64,000 nt of DNA from Parablautia sp. Marseille-Q6255 (GTDB lineage Bacteria > Bacillota > Clostridia > Lachnospirales > Lachnospiraceae), in assembly GCF_951230155.1 (NCBI RefSeq), contig NZ_CATNVD010000015.1, positions 1-64,000 on the forward strand. Reading direction: 5' to 3'. How positions within the stretch are numbered: the stretch's first letter is position 1; the number at the start of each line of letters is the position of its first letter. Positions 1 through 8,451 of the stretch are shown here, piece by piece. Under the pieces are notes generated by a model, which searched no databases, had not been told where the DNA came from, and worked only from the letters and a program-made list of their open reading frames with translations. Made by a program: the position numbers and the translations under genes.

Positions 1-48
1 CAGTTTTTCAGAAAGTTTTTGGATTCTTTCAATATAGGTACCCCTCAT
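1..48 (-). CDS. N-terminal fragment of an unidentified protein
   Basis: An ATG at 48 opens a frame that runs off the left edge and gives 16 residues (MRGTYIERIQKLSEKL). It is preceded by AGGGGTG at suitable spacing. The fragment is too short to assign to a family. It lies beyond two terminators that end the upstream operon, so it probably belongs to a separate transcript or relies on read-through. Confidence 0.45.
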   Translation of the reverse strand, partial: MRGTYIERIQKLSEKL

Positions 49-77
49 ATACACCCCTGCCTAAATTTTATCATAAA

Positions 78-109
78 TAAAAGAATCTGCCCATCTCAAA
101 GCAGATTCT
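78..109 (-). terminator. intrinsic terminator, minus strand
   Basis: AGAATCTGC (82-90) and GCAGATTCT (101-109) form a perfect 9-bp stem with a 10-nt loop. On the minus strand it is followed by TTTTATTTATG. It is the second of two terminators after the methyltransferase gene. Confidence 0.6.
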
Positions 110-162
110 CTTAAGTTTATGATGTTGTGCATAGCAGGGGGTTTATTTTTACCGTGACACAA

Positions 163-208
163 CAAAAAGAACCAATCTACAGAAACACACCATTTCTGCA
201 GATTGGTT
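163..208 (-). terminator. strong intrinsic terminator, minus strand
   Basis: AACCAATCTACAGAA (170-184) pairs with TTCTGCAGATTGGTT (194-208), a 15-bp stem with a single A.C mismatch that becomes G.U in the minus-strand RNA, followed by CTTTTTGTTG. It ends the ABC transporter/methyltransferase operon. Confidence 0.75.
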
Positions 209-291
209 CCATGAATTACGGATGTATTTCATACGATTATAAAGAAAAATGCCCGAAATACAATGTTTTTGTATTTAATATCAACAATCTC

Positions 292-885
292 TTATGCCTG
301 CCGTTTGACACCGGACACCTGATACATTTGATTGTCTGAAATCACCACATTCACTTTAAAATAGGGATCGAATAACGTTTTCAATTTATCTGCCGTTATC
401 AAGCCATTAGATACCTTACTTGCGGCTCCTTTGTGATGTCTGTCTATATCTTCTCGGCTTGCCCCGTGAGCGATTGTAAGCCGTCCATCATTTTTCAATA
501 AAGAAGCCAGTTTCTTAATTAGATTCTGTGGTTCCGGAAAATGTGGAAAGGCATTATAAACAATAATCGCATCAAATTGAGAATCAAATTCAGCTTCCTC
601 AACATCCCCACAGACAATTCTCACTCTTTCCTCTGCCGCATATTTTTCCTCCGCAATTTTTGCCATTTCCGGCGAAATATCAATGCCTATAACAGAGGAT
701 ACCTTTCTTTCCAGATAATAAGGGATCATTACGCCCGTACCGCATGCCACATCCAAAATGTTCATATTAGCTGTCACTGAAATATTGTCCAAAATTTTTC
801 GAATAATTTCATCATTTTTCACGATCTCCGCATCCCAAGTTGGAGCGCAATGATTGAAAAATTCGATTACATCACTCTTCTTCAT
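292..885 (-). CDS. class I SAM-dependent methyltransferase
   Basis: A 197-residue protein with a Rossmann methyltransferase core. Motif I is ILDVACGTG at residues 43-51, the acidic end of strand beta2 is in GIDIS, and CGDVEEAEF and FDAIIVYNAF follow as motifs II-III. The frame extends upstream to 939, but the ATG at 885 has GGAGAG five to six bases before it and avoids overlapping the upstream gene, so I prefer it. It is the last gene of an iron-chelate-type ABC transporter operon, 46 bases after the binding-protein gene. The methyl acceptor cannot be read from sequence. By position it may modify the imported chelate or cofactor (inference). Confidence 0.85.
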   Translation of the reverse strand: MKKSDVIEFFNHCAPTWDAEIVKNDEIIRKILDNISVTANMNILDVACGTGVMIPYYLERKVSSVIGIDISPEMAKIAEEKYAAEERVRIVCGDVEEAEFDSQFDAIIVYNAFPHFPEPQNLIKKLASLLKNDGRLTIAHGASREDIDRHHKGAASKVSNGLITADKLKTLFDPYFKVNVVISDNQMYQVSGVKRQA

Positions 886-931
886 ATATACTCTCCAGTT
901 TATACAAATTTCTGTCAGCGCTTGATAAAAT

Positions 932-2101
932 TTATCCAAAAAATGTTTCGGTATCTATTTTCTGGTATCCACCAAAGCTAGTCGGACATGCGAAAATCTC
1001 TTCTGCGAGCTCCTGCCCAAGAAACATCTTTGTGATCTCATTTGTCTTTTCAGTCAGTTCAATATCTTCAAACGCTTCCGGATAAACAGTTTTCGCCACA
1101 AACCAACTGTTCATTAAGGCTATCTCGAAATTTGTATAATACGCATTATACGCCATCTCCAGATAAACCTCCCCATCTTGCCAAGCCTTGCAAGTATCAA
1201 ACATTGCAGGATCTTCTTGATACAACGGAGTAATATTTTTTACTGCCGCCGCATCTATAATCATGATATCCATCTCATTCCCAAGCGCTACAAACTTTTC
1301 TTCTTCAATTGGCTGAATGCCGTCCATGCCACTGTCATTAAGCACATTTTTCACATTTGCAATATCCAAAGAAGGAAAATGTTCCGCTGTCATCAAATGG
1401 TCCGTTGTCCCCCAGTTACCCAAACCGCAAATATATACCCCCGGTTTTTCTTCCTCTTTAATCTCTGCCGTTCTCGAAGAAATCTCCTCTGCTTCAGACG
1501 CAACAAAGTCCACTAATTCCTGCGCTCTTTCCTCCGCCTCAAAAACTGTGCCGAGCAATTCCATCGAGCCGACAAAAGCTTCGTCAAAAACCCCCTTGGG
1601 TCCGGCTTTTAGTGTAATAACAGGAACACCAAGTTGCTCCTGTAGCGCATCTTCTTTTTCAACATCTTCAAACTCAGAAATTACAATATCCGGTTCACAA
1701 GCAAGAATTTTCTCTGCCTCAGCAGCTTGCGCCATTGGTCCGCCCACACCGCAAGACGGCAGCCTTTGAAAGGTATCTCCATATACCAGTACATAAGGTC
1801 TGGCAACAGAATCAAACATCATCGGACGCTCTTCTAAGGCAGTATTATCAATGTCCTCTACTCCGCACAAAAGTTCTGTATCTCCCACATAGCTGTACAT
1901 TCTCAGTGCTCCTGCGCCAATACATACCACTCGCTCATAGCTGCCGGGTGTCACCGTGACTTTCCTGCCAATCATATCAGTAATCGTAACCTCTGTCGCT
2001 TCTTCTGCCTGAGCTACTTCTTCACATTGCGCAGACATACCGCAAACGCCAAATGTCAATACAGAAGCCAGGAGACATGCCGTAATTTTTTTAATCTTCA
2101 T
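932..2101 (-). CDS. metal-chelate ABC transporter substrate-binding protein
   Basis: A 389-residue extracellular binding protein of the FepB/BtuF class (periplasmic_binding_2 fold). The N-terminus has a charged start and a hydrophobic stretch ending near residues 20-27, fitting a secreted protein. No clean lipobox is visible (LTFGVC is atypical). The [15 protein letters not shown] opening and [14 protein letters not shown] segment are typical of the family, as is DIVISEFED. Its ATG overlaps the end of the upstream ATPase gene by 11 bases, so the genes are translationally coupled. Ligand (ferric siderophore, heme, corrinoid or other chelate) is not determinable here. Confidence 0.88.
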   Translation of the reverse strand: MKIKKITACLLASVLTFGVCGMSAQCEEVAQAEEATEVTITDMIGRKVTVTPGSYERVVCIGAGALRMYSYVGDTELLCGVEDIDNTALEERPMMFDSVARPYVLVYGDTFQRLPSCGVGGPMAQAAEAEKILACEPDIVISEFEDVEKEDALQEQLGVPVITLKAGPKGVFDEAFVGSMELLGTVFEAEERAQELVDFVASEAEEISSRTAEIKEEEKPGVYICGLGNWGTTDHLMTAEHFPSLDIANVKNVLNDSGMDGIQPIEEEKFVALGNEMDIMIIDAAAVKNITPLYQEDPAMFDTCKAWQDGEVYLEMAYNAYYTNFEIALMNSWFVAKTVYPEAFEDIELTEKTNEITKMFLGQELAEEIFACPTSFGGYQKIDTETFFG

Positions 2102-2861
2102 TTCCTTTTCCTCCTAAAATAATTTTTTCATTTTCTATCTCAGCTATTCTGACATCAATGTCAAAAATATCTTTGATCACTTCTTCATTGACACAGTCCT
2201 TACCACCTGCATATTTTATAACGCCGTCTTTCAAAAAGAAAAATTTATCGCCAAAATGCAGTGCCTGATTCAAATCATGCAGGGAACTCAAAATACTGAT
2301 TTTCTTTTGTTTTGCCAATTTTTTTGCTTCTTCAATAATTAAATGCTCATTTGCTATATCCAAATTGCCCGTCGGCTCATCAAAAACCATCATTTTAGGA
2401 TTCTGCGCCATAGCACGTGCAATCGCTATTTTCTGCCGCTCGCCGCCTGAAAGTTCATCTACATTTCTGTCTGCGTAATCTTCAAGATGCATATCGGCGA
2501 TAATTTTCTCTACGGCAGTATAATCATTTTCACTCGCCTTGTAGCCAAAATAAGAAACCCTTCCCATAAGGATAGAATCAAATACGGTTAATGCGCCAAA
2601 ATGAATTTCCTGGGGAACATAAGCAATGCGCCTTGCCCGTTCCCGCCGGGACATTTTTGTAAGCACCTCATCTCCAAAACAGATTTCTCCTTTTAAAGGT
2701 GTATGGATACCAAGAATATTTTTAAATAAAGTCGTCTTTCCGGAACCGTTTTTCCCAAGCAAAATTCCGATCTCTCCTTGCTCCAGCTCTAAATTAACAT
2801 GATCCAGTACCATCTTCCCCTGACGGCTATAACGAAAACTAAGATTATTTACACTCAGCAT
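2091..2861 (-). CDS. FepC/BtuD-type ABC transporter ATP-binding protein
   Basis: A 256-residue ATPase. Walker A is GKNGSGKTT (about residues 36-44), the signature is [16 protein letters not shown], Walker B is [12 protein letters not shown], followed by the H-loop in [10 protein letters not shown]. Length is normal for the FecE/FepC family. The frame is open much further upstream, but the ATG at 2861 forms an ATGA overlap with the permease stop and starts the canonical [11 protein letters not shown], so it is the real start. It powers the adjacent FecCD permease. Confidence 0.93.
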   Translation of the reverse strand: MLSVNNLSFRYSRQGKMVLDHVNLELEQGEIGILLGKNGSGKTTLFKNILGIHTPLKGEICFGDEVLTKMSRRERARRIAYVPQEIHFGALTVFDSILMGRVSYFGYKASENDYTAVEKIIADMHLEDYADRNVDELSGGERQKIAIARAMAQNPKMMVFDEPTGNLDIANEHLIIEEAKKLAKQKKISILSSLHDLNQALHFGDKFFFLKDGVIKYAGGKDCVNEEVIKDIFDIDVRIAEIENEKIILGGKGNED

Positions 2862-3922
2862 CAGCGATTTTCCTTTCCCGAAAAAATAATTGCCACAAAA
2901 AAAGGGGCTCCTAACAAAGAGGTAATCGCACCGACCGGCAAAGCCGCTCCATTTCCCATACTTCTGGACAGAGTATCCGAAAACAGCAGCAATAAACTGC
3001 CACTCAAAGCAGAAACTGGAATCGTAACACGATGATCCTGACCAAACAGTTTTTTCGTGATATGCGGACAAATAATACCAACGAATCCAATAATTCCAAG
3101 AAAAGATACGCATACCGCAGTAATCATAGATGCCAAAAGCATAGAGACAAATCTCAAACCTTCCACATTAACTCCCATTGTTTTTGCCGTTGCCTCTCCG
3201 CTCAGCAATGCATTCAGTTTCCATGACGTGAGCGTAAAAAACAGAATCCCCGACAATACTACGGCAAACATAATTGCATCCGTCCGGTAAGTGGCTCTCC
3301 CCAAATCTCCGAAATTCCATACCACAGCGGCAGAAAGTCCTACGTCTGTCGCATAAAACTGCAAAAGCGTAGTCGCTGCGGTCCAGACAGAACCAACAGC
3401 GATACCGGATAATACTACTACATTTGGAGAAAAGGACCGCACGGTACATAATCCTAAAATCAATACGATTGAAAATGTCGAAAATAAGAACGCAATAAAA
3501 CTGGTAGCATACGGGTTCACTCCAACCGCATAATTGGAAAGATTGTTCCCAGTAGAAAGGAATCCACCTGCAAAAGCAATGATAGAAAGATTCGCGCCAA
3601 ACACCGCCGCATTCGACACCCCTAACGTTGAAGGAGATGCCATAGAATTATTCAAAGTTGTCTGCATAATAAGACCAGAAACAGACAAACCGGCACCGGC
3701 AATCACAGCCGCTAATATTCTCGGAATACGAATATTCCATACGATCCGCACACTTGCAGCGCTGCCCTGTCCGGTCAAAGCCAAAATGCACTCCCCCGCT
3801 GACATATGAGAATATCCTAAAAATAAACATCCAATACCTAGTATAATTACTAAAACCAACAGTCCGAAAATCACAAAATAATGTTTGTGTTTTCTGTGGC
3901 TTAGTCTCTGTTTTCCCTGCAT
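2861..3922 (-). CDS. FecCD-family ABC transporter permease
   Basis: A 353-residue polytopic membrane protein of the FecCD/BtuC family. It shows [20 protein letters not shown] near residues 66-85, the typical [10 protein letters not shown] loop contacting the ATPase, and the C-terminal [15 protein letters not shown]. About nine to ten hydrophobic segments are visible. It is the first gene of the operon (permease, ATPase, binding protein, methyltransferase). A single permease gene is expected for a homodimeric transporter. The nearest good ribosome site (AGGGG) lies unusually far, about 18 bases, from this ATG, so the start is slightly uncertain. Confidence 0.92.
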   Translation of the reverse strand: MQGKQRLSHRKHKHYFVIFGLLVLVIILGIGCLFLGYSHMSAGECILALTGQGSAASVRIVWNIRIPRILAAVIAGAGLSVSGLIMQTTLNNSMASPSTLGVSNAAVFGANLSIIAFAGGFLSTGNNLSNYAVGVNPYATSFIAFLFSTFSIVLILGLCTVRSFSPNVVVLSGIAVGSVWTAATTLLQFYATDVGLSAAVVWNFGDLGRATYRTDAIMFAVVLSGILFFTLTSWKLNALLSGEATAKTMGVNVEGLRFVSMLLASMITAVCVSFLGIIGFVGIICPHITKKLFGQDHRVTIPVSALSGSLLLLFSDTLSRSMGNGAALPVGAITSLLGAPFFVAIIFSGKENR

Positions 3923-3957
3923 AATAAATACTAATACCCCTGTAATGATGATTACTG

Positions 3958-3986
3958 CTTTGAGAAAGTGCTGTCTTTTCTCAAAG
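3958..3986 (-). promoter_or_regulatory. hairpin in the 5' leader of the ABC transporter operon
   Basis: CTTTGAGAAA (3958-3967) and TTTCTCAAAG (3977-3986) form a perfect 10-bp inverted repeat. It lies about 7-35 bases after the predicted transcription start. It could be an operator for a metal-responsive repressor or an RNA stem. No run of U follows, so it is not a standard terminator. Confidence 0.5.
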
Positions 3987-3999
3987 GCACATTGCCATT

Positions 4000-4028
4000 A
4001 TTATAGCATTGAATTTTTTGCTCTGTAA
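4000..4028 (-). promoter_or_regulatory. sigma-A promoter of the ABC transporter operon
   Basis: On the minus strand, TTACAG (-35, 4023-4028) and TATAAT (-10, 4000-4005) are separated by exactly 17 bases. The start of transcription would be near 3993, about 70 bases before the permease gene. Confidence 0.75.
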
Positions 4029-4251
4029 GCCCCCCGTGGGGATATTATTTTTTCAACCGAAGGCTTCAACAACAAAATTAAAAGTCCTGAAACGAACATC
4101 CTCTGGAATTCGAAATTTCCAGCGTCTCAAAACTCGTATTTTTCTGGTAACCCATTCATTTTACTAAACTGGTACTTGAAGGTTTGTTTGCTATGCAATA
4201 AAACAGGCACTTTTATATAACAAAGCAAAAAAAACTTTCAAACACAACAAT
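4029..4251. other. AT-rich intergenic stretch without a gene
   Basis: No convincing frame is present. It contains a short CCCC-CGT-GGGG stem near 4031-4041 and an inverted repeat CTGGAA/TTTCCAG around 4102-4123. It separates the NifX/MinD operon (end) from the ABC transporter promoter. Confidence 0.5.
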
Positions 4252-4279
4252 GGGGCAGGATTCCTAAGAATCCCACCCC
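4252..4279 (-). terminator. probable terminator of the NifX/MinD operon
   Basis: A two-part stem: GGGG (4252-4255) with CCCC (4276-4279), and GGATTC (4258-4263) with GAATCC (4268-4273), separated by a small internal loop. It lies 35 bases after the last gene of the operon. The U run on the minus strand comes late, so termination efficiency is uncertain. Confidence 0.5.
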
Positions 4280-4313
4280 GCCTATTGTCTCAGAATCGAA
4301 ATTTTTTAAGTAT

Positions 4314-4673
4314 TTAATGTTCACCACAGTCATCTGCATGTTCATGTTCATGGCAAATAGAACCTGTGGATTTTAATTCACCACGAAGATATGCTTTCAC
4401 AGCCATTTTCGCATCTCCTTGTGCGCCAAGAATTACTTCTACATTGCGCTCATTAAAAATATCAACAGCTCCACCGCCCATACCACCAGAGATAATAGTA
4501 TTTACGCCCATATCAGCAAGAAAATTTGGAAGAAATCCGGGCTTATGTCCTGGATTCGGAACAGATTGCTCAGAAATAATCTCACTATTTTCTGTCTCAT
4601 AAATCATAAAATTCTCACAATGTCCAAAATGTGCCCAAATTTGATTTCCATTACAAGATACTGCGATTTTCAT
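4314..4673 (-). CDS. NifX/NifB-family iron-molybdenum cluster-binding-like protein
   Basis: A 119-residue protein of the dinitrogenase iron-molybdenum cofactor family. It has the opening MKIAVSCNG, FGHCENFMIYE, and the GGMGGGAVDIF loop. The C-terminal tail is rich in His and Cys (SICHEHEHADDCGEH), suggesting metal or cluster binding. In anaerobes such proteins are encoded next to MinD-type ATPases that carry ferredoxin domains, as in the orange-protein (ORP) clusters of Desulfovibrio. No nif structural genes are nearby, so nitrogen fixation is not implied. It is the last gene of the operon. Confidence 0.85.
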   Translation of the reverse strand: MKIAVSCNGNQIWAHFGHCENFMIYETENSEIISEQSVPNPGHKPGFLPNFLADMGVNTIISGGMGGGAVDIFNERNVEVILGAQGDAKMAVKAYLRGELKSTGSICHEHEHADDCGEH

Positions 4674-4686
4674 AGCCTAGTCTCCT

Positions 4687-5547
4687 TTATACATTTAATA
4701 AATTTTTTGTTTGCTCATATATCCCTTGGATTGCCCTTGACGCAGGACAGTCTATATGAATTACACTTCTTCCATTATTTTGAGCCTTCGTTACCGTCTC
4801 ATCCAATGGGATTTTCCCAACAAACGGAATTTCATTTTCTTCACAGAAAGAGATAATTTCTTCTGTCTTTTCCAATGAAATATCATATTTGTTAATACAA
4901 ACTGCTACTGGAACATCTAACTGGTAAACCGTATCCAGTATTCTTTCCATATCTGAAATTCCTGATTGTGAGGGTTCTGCTACAATTAACACCATATCCA
5001 CTCCGCTTATAGAAGCAACTACCGGGCATCCAATACCAGGTGAACCATCAATGATAGCAAATTCTTCTTCCGAATTTTTTACTAATTGCTGTTTGACTGC
5101 CGTCACAAGTTTGCCGGAATTTCCTCTACCCATTTTCAATTTCGCTGTAGAAAAAGTTCTCTCCTCTTTATAAAGCATCAATTCTCCAGCGATATCGTCT
5201 TCCAGATGTATCGCTTTTGCCGGACAAATCTGCTCACAAACGCCACATCCTTCACATGCAAATTCATCTACGATATATTTTGATTTCACAAGTTTTATGG
5301 CATCAAATCGACAATTTGATGCACATGCGCCGCAAAACATACAGCGTAACTTATCAATTACAGCTTTTTGAGAACCATGAAAGTCTTTCCTATCCGGTAA
5401 CACATTCCTATTTTCAACAAGGTGTAGATTCGGTGCATCTACATCACAATCCGCAAATGCTTTTGCAGCAAAAAGTTCAATCATTGACGCTGCAACTGTT
5501 GTTTTTCCTGTCCCGCCCTTTCCACTTAGTATCAGAAGTTTTTTCAT
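4687..5547 (-). CDS. MinD-superfamily P-loop ATPase with inserted 2[4Fe-4S] ferredoxin domain
   Basis: A 286-residue protein (COG1149 type). Its deviant Walker A is SGKGGTGKTT (residues 8-17). Two ferredoxin motifs follow, CMFCGACASNC and CEGCGVCEQICP (about residues 69-108), and then the MinD core with IIDGSPGIGCPV and VAEPSQSG. It overlaps the next paralog upstream by four bases, so the two are coupled and may form a heterodimer. Such ATPases are thought to assemble or insert metal clusters into NifX/ORP-like proteins. The family and cluster-binding cysteines are clear, the substrate is inference. Confidence 0.9.
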   Translation of the reverse strand: MKKLLILSGKGGTGKTTVAASMIELFAAKAFADCDVDAPNLHLVENRNVLPDRKDFHGSQKAVIDKLRCMFCGACASNCRFDAIKLVKSKYIVDEFACEGCGVCEQICPAKAIHLEDDIAGELMLYKEERTFSTAKLKMGRGNSGKLVTAVKQQLVKNSEEEFAIIDGSPGIGCPVVASISGVDMVLIVAEPSQSGISDMERILDTVYQLDVPVAVCINKYDISLEKTEEIISFCEENEIPFVGKIPLDETVTKAQNNGRSVIHIDCPASRAIQGIYEQTKNLLNV

Positions 5548-6374
5548 TTTACCACCTCCGATATCTTGGCATATAATCGTTCAAATATTTCTTTTGCCTT
5601 TTGGTTCGTTTCGTATACAAGATTTCCTGCTGCATTCTGTGCTGCAATCTCACACGCAAAAGGAATCTGTTCTAAAACAGGCAACTGAAGTTTCTCACAT
5701 AATTCCTGCATCGGATTGTTCAAATCATTCACTTTATTGATCACAATTCCAAATGGTTTTTTTAATATTTTTACAAGCTTGTAAACCATCTGAAAATTAT
5801 GAACTCCAAAAATACTTGGCTCCGCAACAATCACACAATAATCTGCTTCTTTGATACTTTCCATCACTGTGCAAGCGCTTCCCGGTGGACAGTCTATGAT
5901 ATTATTCTTACAAGGTAAATTCTTTATCAATTCTCGAATAATCGGAACGCCGCTTTCTTCACCTATGTTCATAATTCCTGTTTTTACAATAATAGAACGA
6001 TGCTTACCAGTACGAATCTCACCTATTGAATAATCTTTTTCTACAACTGCCTGATTTGGACATACAATTTTGCAGCCTCCGCAAGAATGACAGACCCCAC
6101 GGAACAGCATCGGTTCCTCTTTGATGAATGCCAAAGCATTAAAATGACAGAAATCAACACATTTGCGACAGTGATTACATCTATCTGCTAAAATCTGTGG
6201 TATTTTCACACATACCTTTTGAGAACAAACATCTGTAGGTTTAAAAAATAAATGTCCATTTGGTTCTTCAACATCGCAATCAATATAAGCAGATTTCTCA
6301 ATCGCAGAAGCCAGGTTACAGGAAACGAAAGTTTTCCCGGTTCCACCTTTTCCACTTAAAACTGCTATATTCAT
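5544..6374 (-). CDS. MinD-superfamily P-loop ATPase with ferredoxin domain (paralog)
   Basis: A 276-residue paralog of its downstream neighbour. Walker A is SGKGGTGKTF (residues 7-16, with Phe where Thr is common). Cluster motifs are CNHCRKCVDFCHF and CHSCGGCKIVCP. The second motif lacks nothing, the first replaces the usual final CP by CH. The MinD core has IDCPPGSACTVMES and VAEPSIFG. Stop and start overlap with neighbours on both sides (ATGA with the downstream ATPase, shared base with the upstream NifX gene), so the set is one tightly coupled operon. Confidence 0.9.
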   Translation of the reverse strand: MNIAVLSGKGGTGKTFVSCNLASAIEKSAYIDCDVEEPNGHLFFKPTDVCSQKVCVKIPQILADRCNHCRKCVDFCHFNALAFIKEEPMLFRGVCHSCGGCKIVCPNQAVVEKDYSIGEIRTGKHRSIIVKTGIMNIGEESGVPIIRELIKNLPCKNNIIDCPPGSACTVMESIKEADYCVIVAEPSIFGVHNFQMVYKLVKILKKPFGIVINKVNDLNNPMQELCEKLQLPVLEQIPFACEIAAQNAAGNLVYETNQKAKEIFERLYAKISEVVK

Positions 6375-6742
6375 TATCTACCTCCACGTCCATGAAAACC
6401 AGAATGAAATTCTGTTAATTTTGATAATTTACACTCTTTCAATAATTCAATATTATGCTTTGCAGAACCAAATTCTGCTTTATATAATACAATTTGTCCA
6501 GTCTGAAAAACCTCCGCTGCATTTTGTCCCAATCTTGGAAGAATCACCGCTTCCACACCTGCATCAATAACAGCTTGTGCCGCTTTAATTCCAGCTCCGC
6601 CCTGAGCAGATAGCGCTGGATTCTCTATATATTTTTCTTCCTCTGTATCTGTATCAAAAATCAAAAAAAACAAAGCACGTCCAAAAGTCACACAAATATT
6701 AGTATTAATACTCTTTTCTTCCATAGGAATTGCTATCTTCAT
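6374..6742 (-). CDS. NifX/NifB-family protein
   Basis: A 122-residue NifX-like protein beginning MKIAIPMEEKS, with FGRALFFLIFDTD, the glycine-rich ENPALSAQGGAGIKAAQ and LPRLGQNAAEVF. This is the complete form of the module that is frameshifted just upstream. The frame reads back to 6808, but the ATG at 6742 with AGAGG ahead starts at the family's usual first residue. It ends in HGRGGR and shares its last base with the ATPase start downstream. Confidence 0.85.
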   Translation of the reverse strand: MKIAIPMEEKSINTNICVTFGRALFFLIFDTDTEEEKYIENPALSAQGGAGIKAAQAVIDAGVEAVILPRLGQNAAEVFQTGQIVLYKAEFGSAKHNIELLKECKLSKLTEFHSGFHGRGGR

Positions 6743-6782
6743 AATAAACCTCTTTTCTGCAAACCTCCATTTGCAACTCACT

Positions 6783-7132
6783 CTACATGTTTCCCTGAAA
6801 ACCATCATGAAAATGTGTCAATTTTTTCAACCTACCGGCATAAAAATCCTCCAGAACTTTTGTTGCTACTTTTCCTTCTGATTTATATATTTTCATTCCA
6901 GCTGCTCCAAATACATCTGCGGCATTTTGTCCGCATCGCACAGTAATTAGCACATCTACTCCCTGATCTACCAAAAACTGAGCTGCCTGTATCCCGGCTC
7001 CGCCTTGGATTTCTGCCGCCGGATTTTCCACAATTCTTCCGATATTCCCATCCTGAAAAAGAAAATGCGGTGCTCTTGCTAAACACTACAGACATCGGTT
7101 TTGTTGTCCTCCAATGGAATCGCAACCCTCAT
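6783..7132 (-). pseudogene. NifX-like module split by a one-base frameshift
   Basis: The module begins MRVAIPLEDNKTDVCS in the frame of the DUF134 gene (ATG at 7132) and hits TAG at 7079-7081. In the -1 frame the sequence goes on as ARAPHFLFQDGNIGRIVENP and then AEIQGGAGIQAAQFLV to a stop at 6783. Adding one T to the TTT at 7081-7083 restores CSVLARAPHF, a normal NifX sequence, so a single base appears lost. The intact product would be a DUF134-NifX fusion or an overlapping second gene. A sequencing error in a short T run or a real mutation are both possible. Confidence 0.7.
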
Positions 7133-7507
7133 TTTACCATCTACCTCTCGTTGTATGCCAATCTGATTCCGATAATGTTTGGGACATCCCATACACCGAC
7201 ATTGCTCATCCTTACCATCACATACTCTAAAACTTCCGCCTTCGATTTTTAATGTATATCCACTTACAAGAGCCTCCGCCATCTTCTTTCGAGCGGAATC
7301 ATAAATCGTTTGAACTGTCGTCCTTGCAATTTGCATAAACTTACTACATTCTTCCTGAGAAAACCCTTCTTTATCTATCAAGCGAATGGTTTCATACTCA
7401 TCTACCGACAAGATAATAACAGACGAATATAACTTTTCCCTTACCGGGCGGAATTCCTGAATTTCAGGTATATTACATACTTTCCTACACTTTCTTGGTC
7501 TTGGCAT
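7079..7507 (-). CDS. DUF134-family DNA-binding regulator
   Basis: A 142-residue protein starting MPRPRKCRKVC at 7507, nine codons inside the longest frame. This start has GAGGTGG just upstream. It contains a sigma-70 region-4-like helix-turn-helix (FSQEECSKFMQIARTTVQTI, about residues 53-72) and a cysteine cluster CDGKDEQCRCMGCPKHY. The last 17 residues belong to a NifX module that is cut off by a frameshift. First gene of the NifX/MinD operon, so it probably controls that operon. A dyad overlaps the promoter directly ahead of it. Confidence 0.85.
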   Translation of the reverse strand: MPRPRKCRKVCNIPEIQEFRPVREKLYSSVIILSVDEYETIRLIDKEGFSQEECSKFMQIARTTVQTIYDSARKKMAEALVSGYTLKIEGGSFRVCDGKDEQCRCMGCPKHYRNQIGIQREVDGKMRVAIPLEDNKTDVCSV

Positions 7508-7525
7508 ACCACCACCTCTGTCTTC

Positions 7526-7553
7526 ATTATACATCGTTTATGGCATATGTCAA
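7526..7553 (-). promoter_or_regulatory. consensus sigma-A promoter of the DUF134/NifX/MinD operon
   Basis: On the minus strand TTGACA (7548-7553) and TATAAT (7526-7531) are both perfect, with a 16-base spacer. Transcription should start near 7519, a few bases before the ribosome site of the DUF134 gene. Confidence 0.85.
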
Positions 7554-7558
7554 TAAAC
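7536..7558. promoter_or_regulatory. dyad operator over the -35 box
   Basis: GTTTATGG (7536-7543) and CAATAAAC (7551-7558) are inverted repeats (7 of 8 positions) separated by 7 bases. The dyad covers the spacer and the -35 box, so binding would block RNA polymerase. The adjacent DUF134 protein is the obvious candidate ligand (inference). Confidence 0.5.
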
Positions 7559-7631
7559 CATCAAATTTTCTCTGGTTTTTTGAAAAAACACGATTTATTT
7601 CCTCATATTTTTTGTATATTCCAATGTTAAA

Positions 7632-8174
7632 TTATCTTGTCCAAACAAGTGTTTTCTCATCATAATTAACGAGTTCACTATTATCCATATTGATCATTTT
7701 ATCGGTCAAATTATCAATATAATATACATGCATAATTTTCTCTGCAAAGTCATTTCCCGGCATAGATTTAATTACTTTTCCTGAGTTAAAATCTATGATA
7801 AGTCCATTTCCAGCCCTTATAAGGTGTTCATCACTTTTAACCATCTTTGTATAAAACGTTTGTGTAATTCCAATATATAAATCATATGTATCATTACTTT
7901 GGTTTACCAAAACACATTTTGCAGATTTATAATTTTTTAAATTCACTGAAATATCTAAACCTTTATCTTCTGGTATAGTCACAGAAACAATATTTTCCGT
8001 ATATTTTACTGGCATCTCCATTCCCCCAAAAAGATATGCAGCAACAATAATAAACAAAAAACTACATATTGTAATAATTATACCATTTCGAGCTTTCTTT
8101 TTACTTTTTTCGATTTCCTTACTAGCATATTCAATTGTATCTTTAATCACATATTCAGCTTCACTTTTATTCAT
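7632..8174 (-). CDS. single-pass membrane protein paired with an XRE regulator
   Basis: A 180-residue protein with a charged N-terminal region, one membrane segment at about residues 30-50 (NGIIITICSFLFIIVAAYLF), then an extracytoplasmic domain of about 130 residues with no motif I recognise. It overlaps the XRE gene by eight bases. Pairs of a small XRE repressor and a one-TM protein are common in Firmicutes. The membrane protein may sense a signal or modulate the regulator, but its function is unknown. Confidence 0.8.
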   Translation of the reverse strand: MNKSEAEYVIKDTIEYASKEIEKSKKKARNGIIITICSFLFIIVAAYLFGGMEMPVKYTENIVSVTIPEDKGLDISVNLKNYKSAKCVLVNQSNDTYDLYIGITQTFYTKMVKSDEHLIRAGNGLIIDFNSGKVIKSMPGNDFAEKIMHVYYIDNLTDKMINMDNSELVNYDEKTLVWTR

Positions 8175-8385
8175 CTTTATTTCCTCCAGTCAATAAATCA
8201 TACAGAGTTATCTCCAATATTTCTGAAAGCGGAATAAGTAAGGATATATCAGGAAACGACAGACCTCTTTCCCATTTACTTATAGCTTTATCAGTAATAT
8301 TTAATTTATCTGCCAGTTCTTTTTGTGACAGTCCATGCTTTTTTCTATTATCACTAATATATCTACCAGTTTTTTTCGCATCCAT
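8167..8385 (-). CDS. XRE-family helix-turn-helix regulator
   Basis: A 72-residue Cro/CI-type protein. The HTH spans about residues 17-42 (LSQKELADKLNITDKAISKW), followed by the typical RGLSFPDISLLIPLSEIL and a short C-terminus. It has no sensor domain. A ribosome site AAAGGGGG precedes the ATG. A promoter, TTTACT-16-TAAAAT, is visible just ahead and overlaps the upstream terminator. It is coupled to the downstream membrane protein and probably autoregulates this two-gene operon. Confidence 0.9.
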   Translation of the reverse strand: MDAKKTGRYISDNRKKHGLSQKELADKLNITDKAISKWERGLSFPDISLLIPLSEILEITLYDLLTGGNKDE

Positions 8386-8420
8386 CGTCTTCCCCCTTTC
8401 AACATCATTTTATCTCAACT

Positions 8421-8451
8421 AAAAAAAAAGTAAACCGACTCTTGGTTTACT
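8421..8451 (-). terminator. intrinsic terminator ending the decayed toxin-antitoxin transcript
   Basis: AGTAAACC (8429-8436) and GGTTTACT (8444-8451) form a perfect 8-bp stem, followed on the minus strand by nine T. It insulates the XRE operon from the decayed toxin-antitoxin unit. Confidence 0.8.

Noticed and set aside
4021-4045. CCCC-CGT-GGGG stem followed by T-rich sequence as a plus-strand terminator
   Set aside because: There is no plus-strand gene upstream for it to serve, and the stem overlaps the promoter region of the minus-strand operon.
4314-7132. NifX-like genes as evidence for nitrogen fixation
   Set aside because: No nifHDK, nifE/N or nifB radical-SAM gene is present. The MinD-ferredoxin and DUF134 neighbours point to an ORP-like cluster instead.
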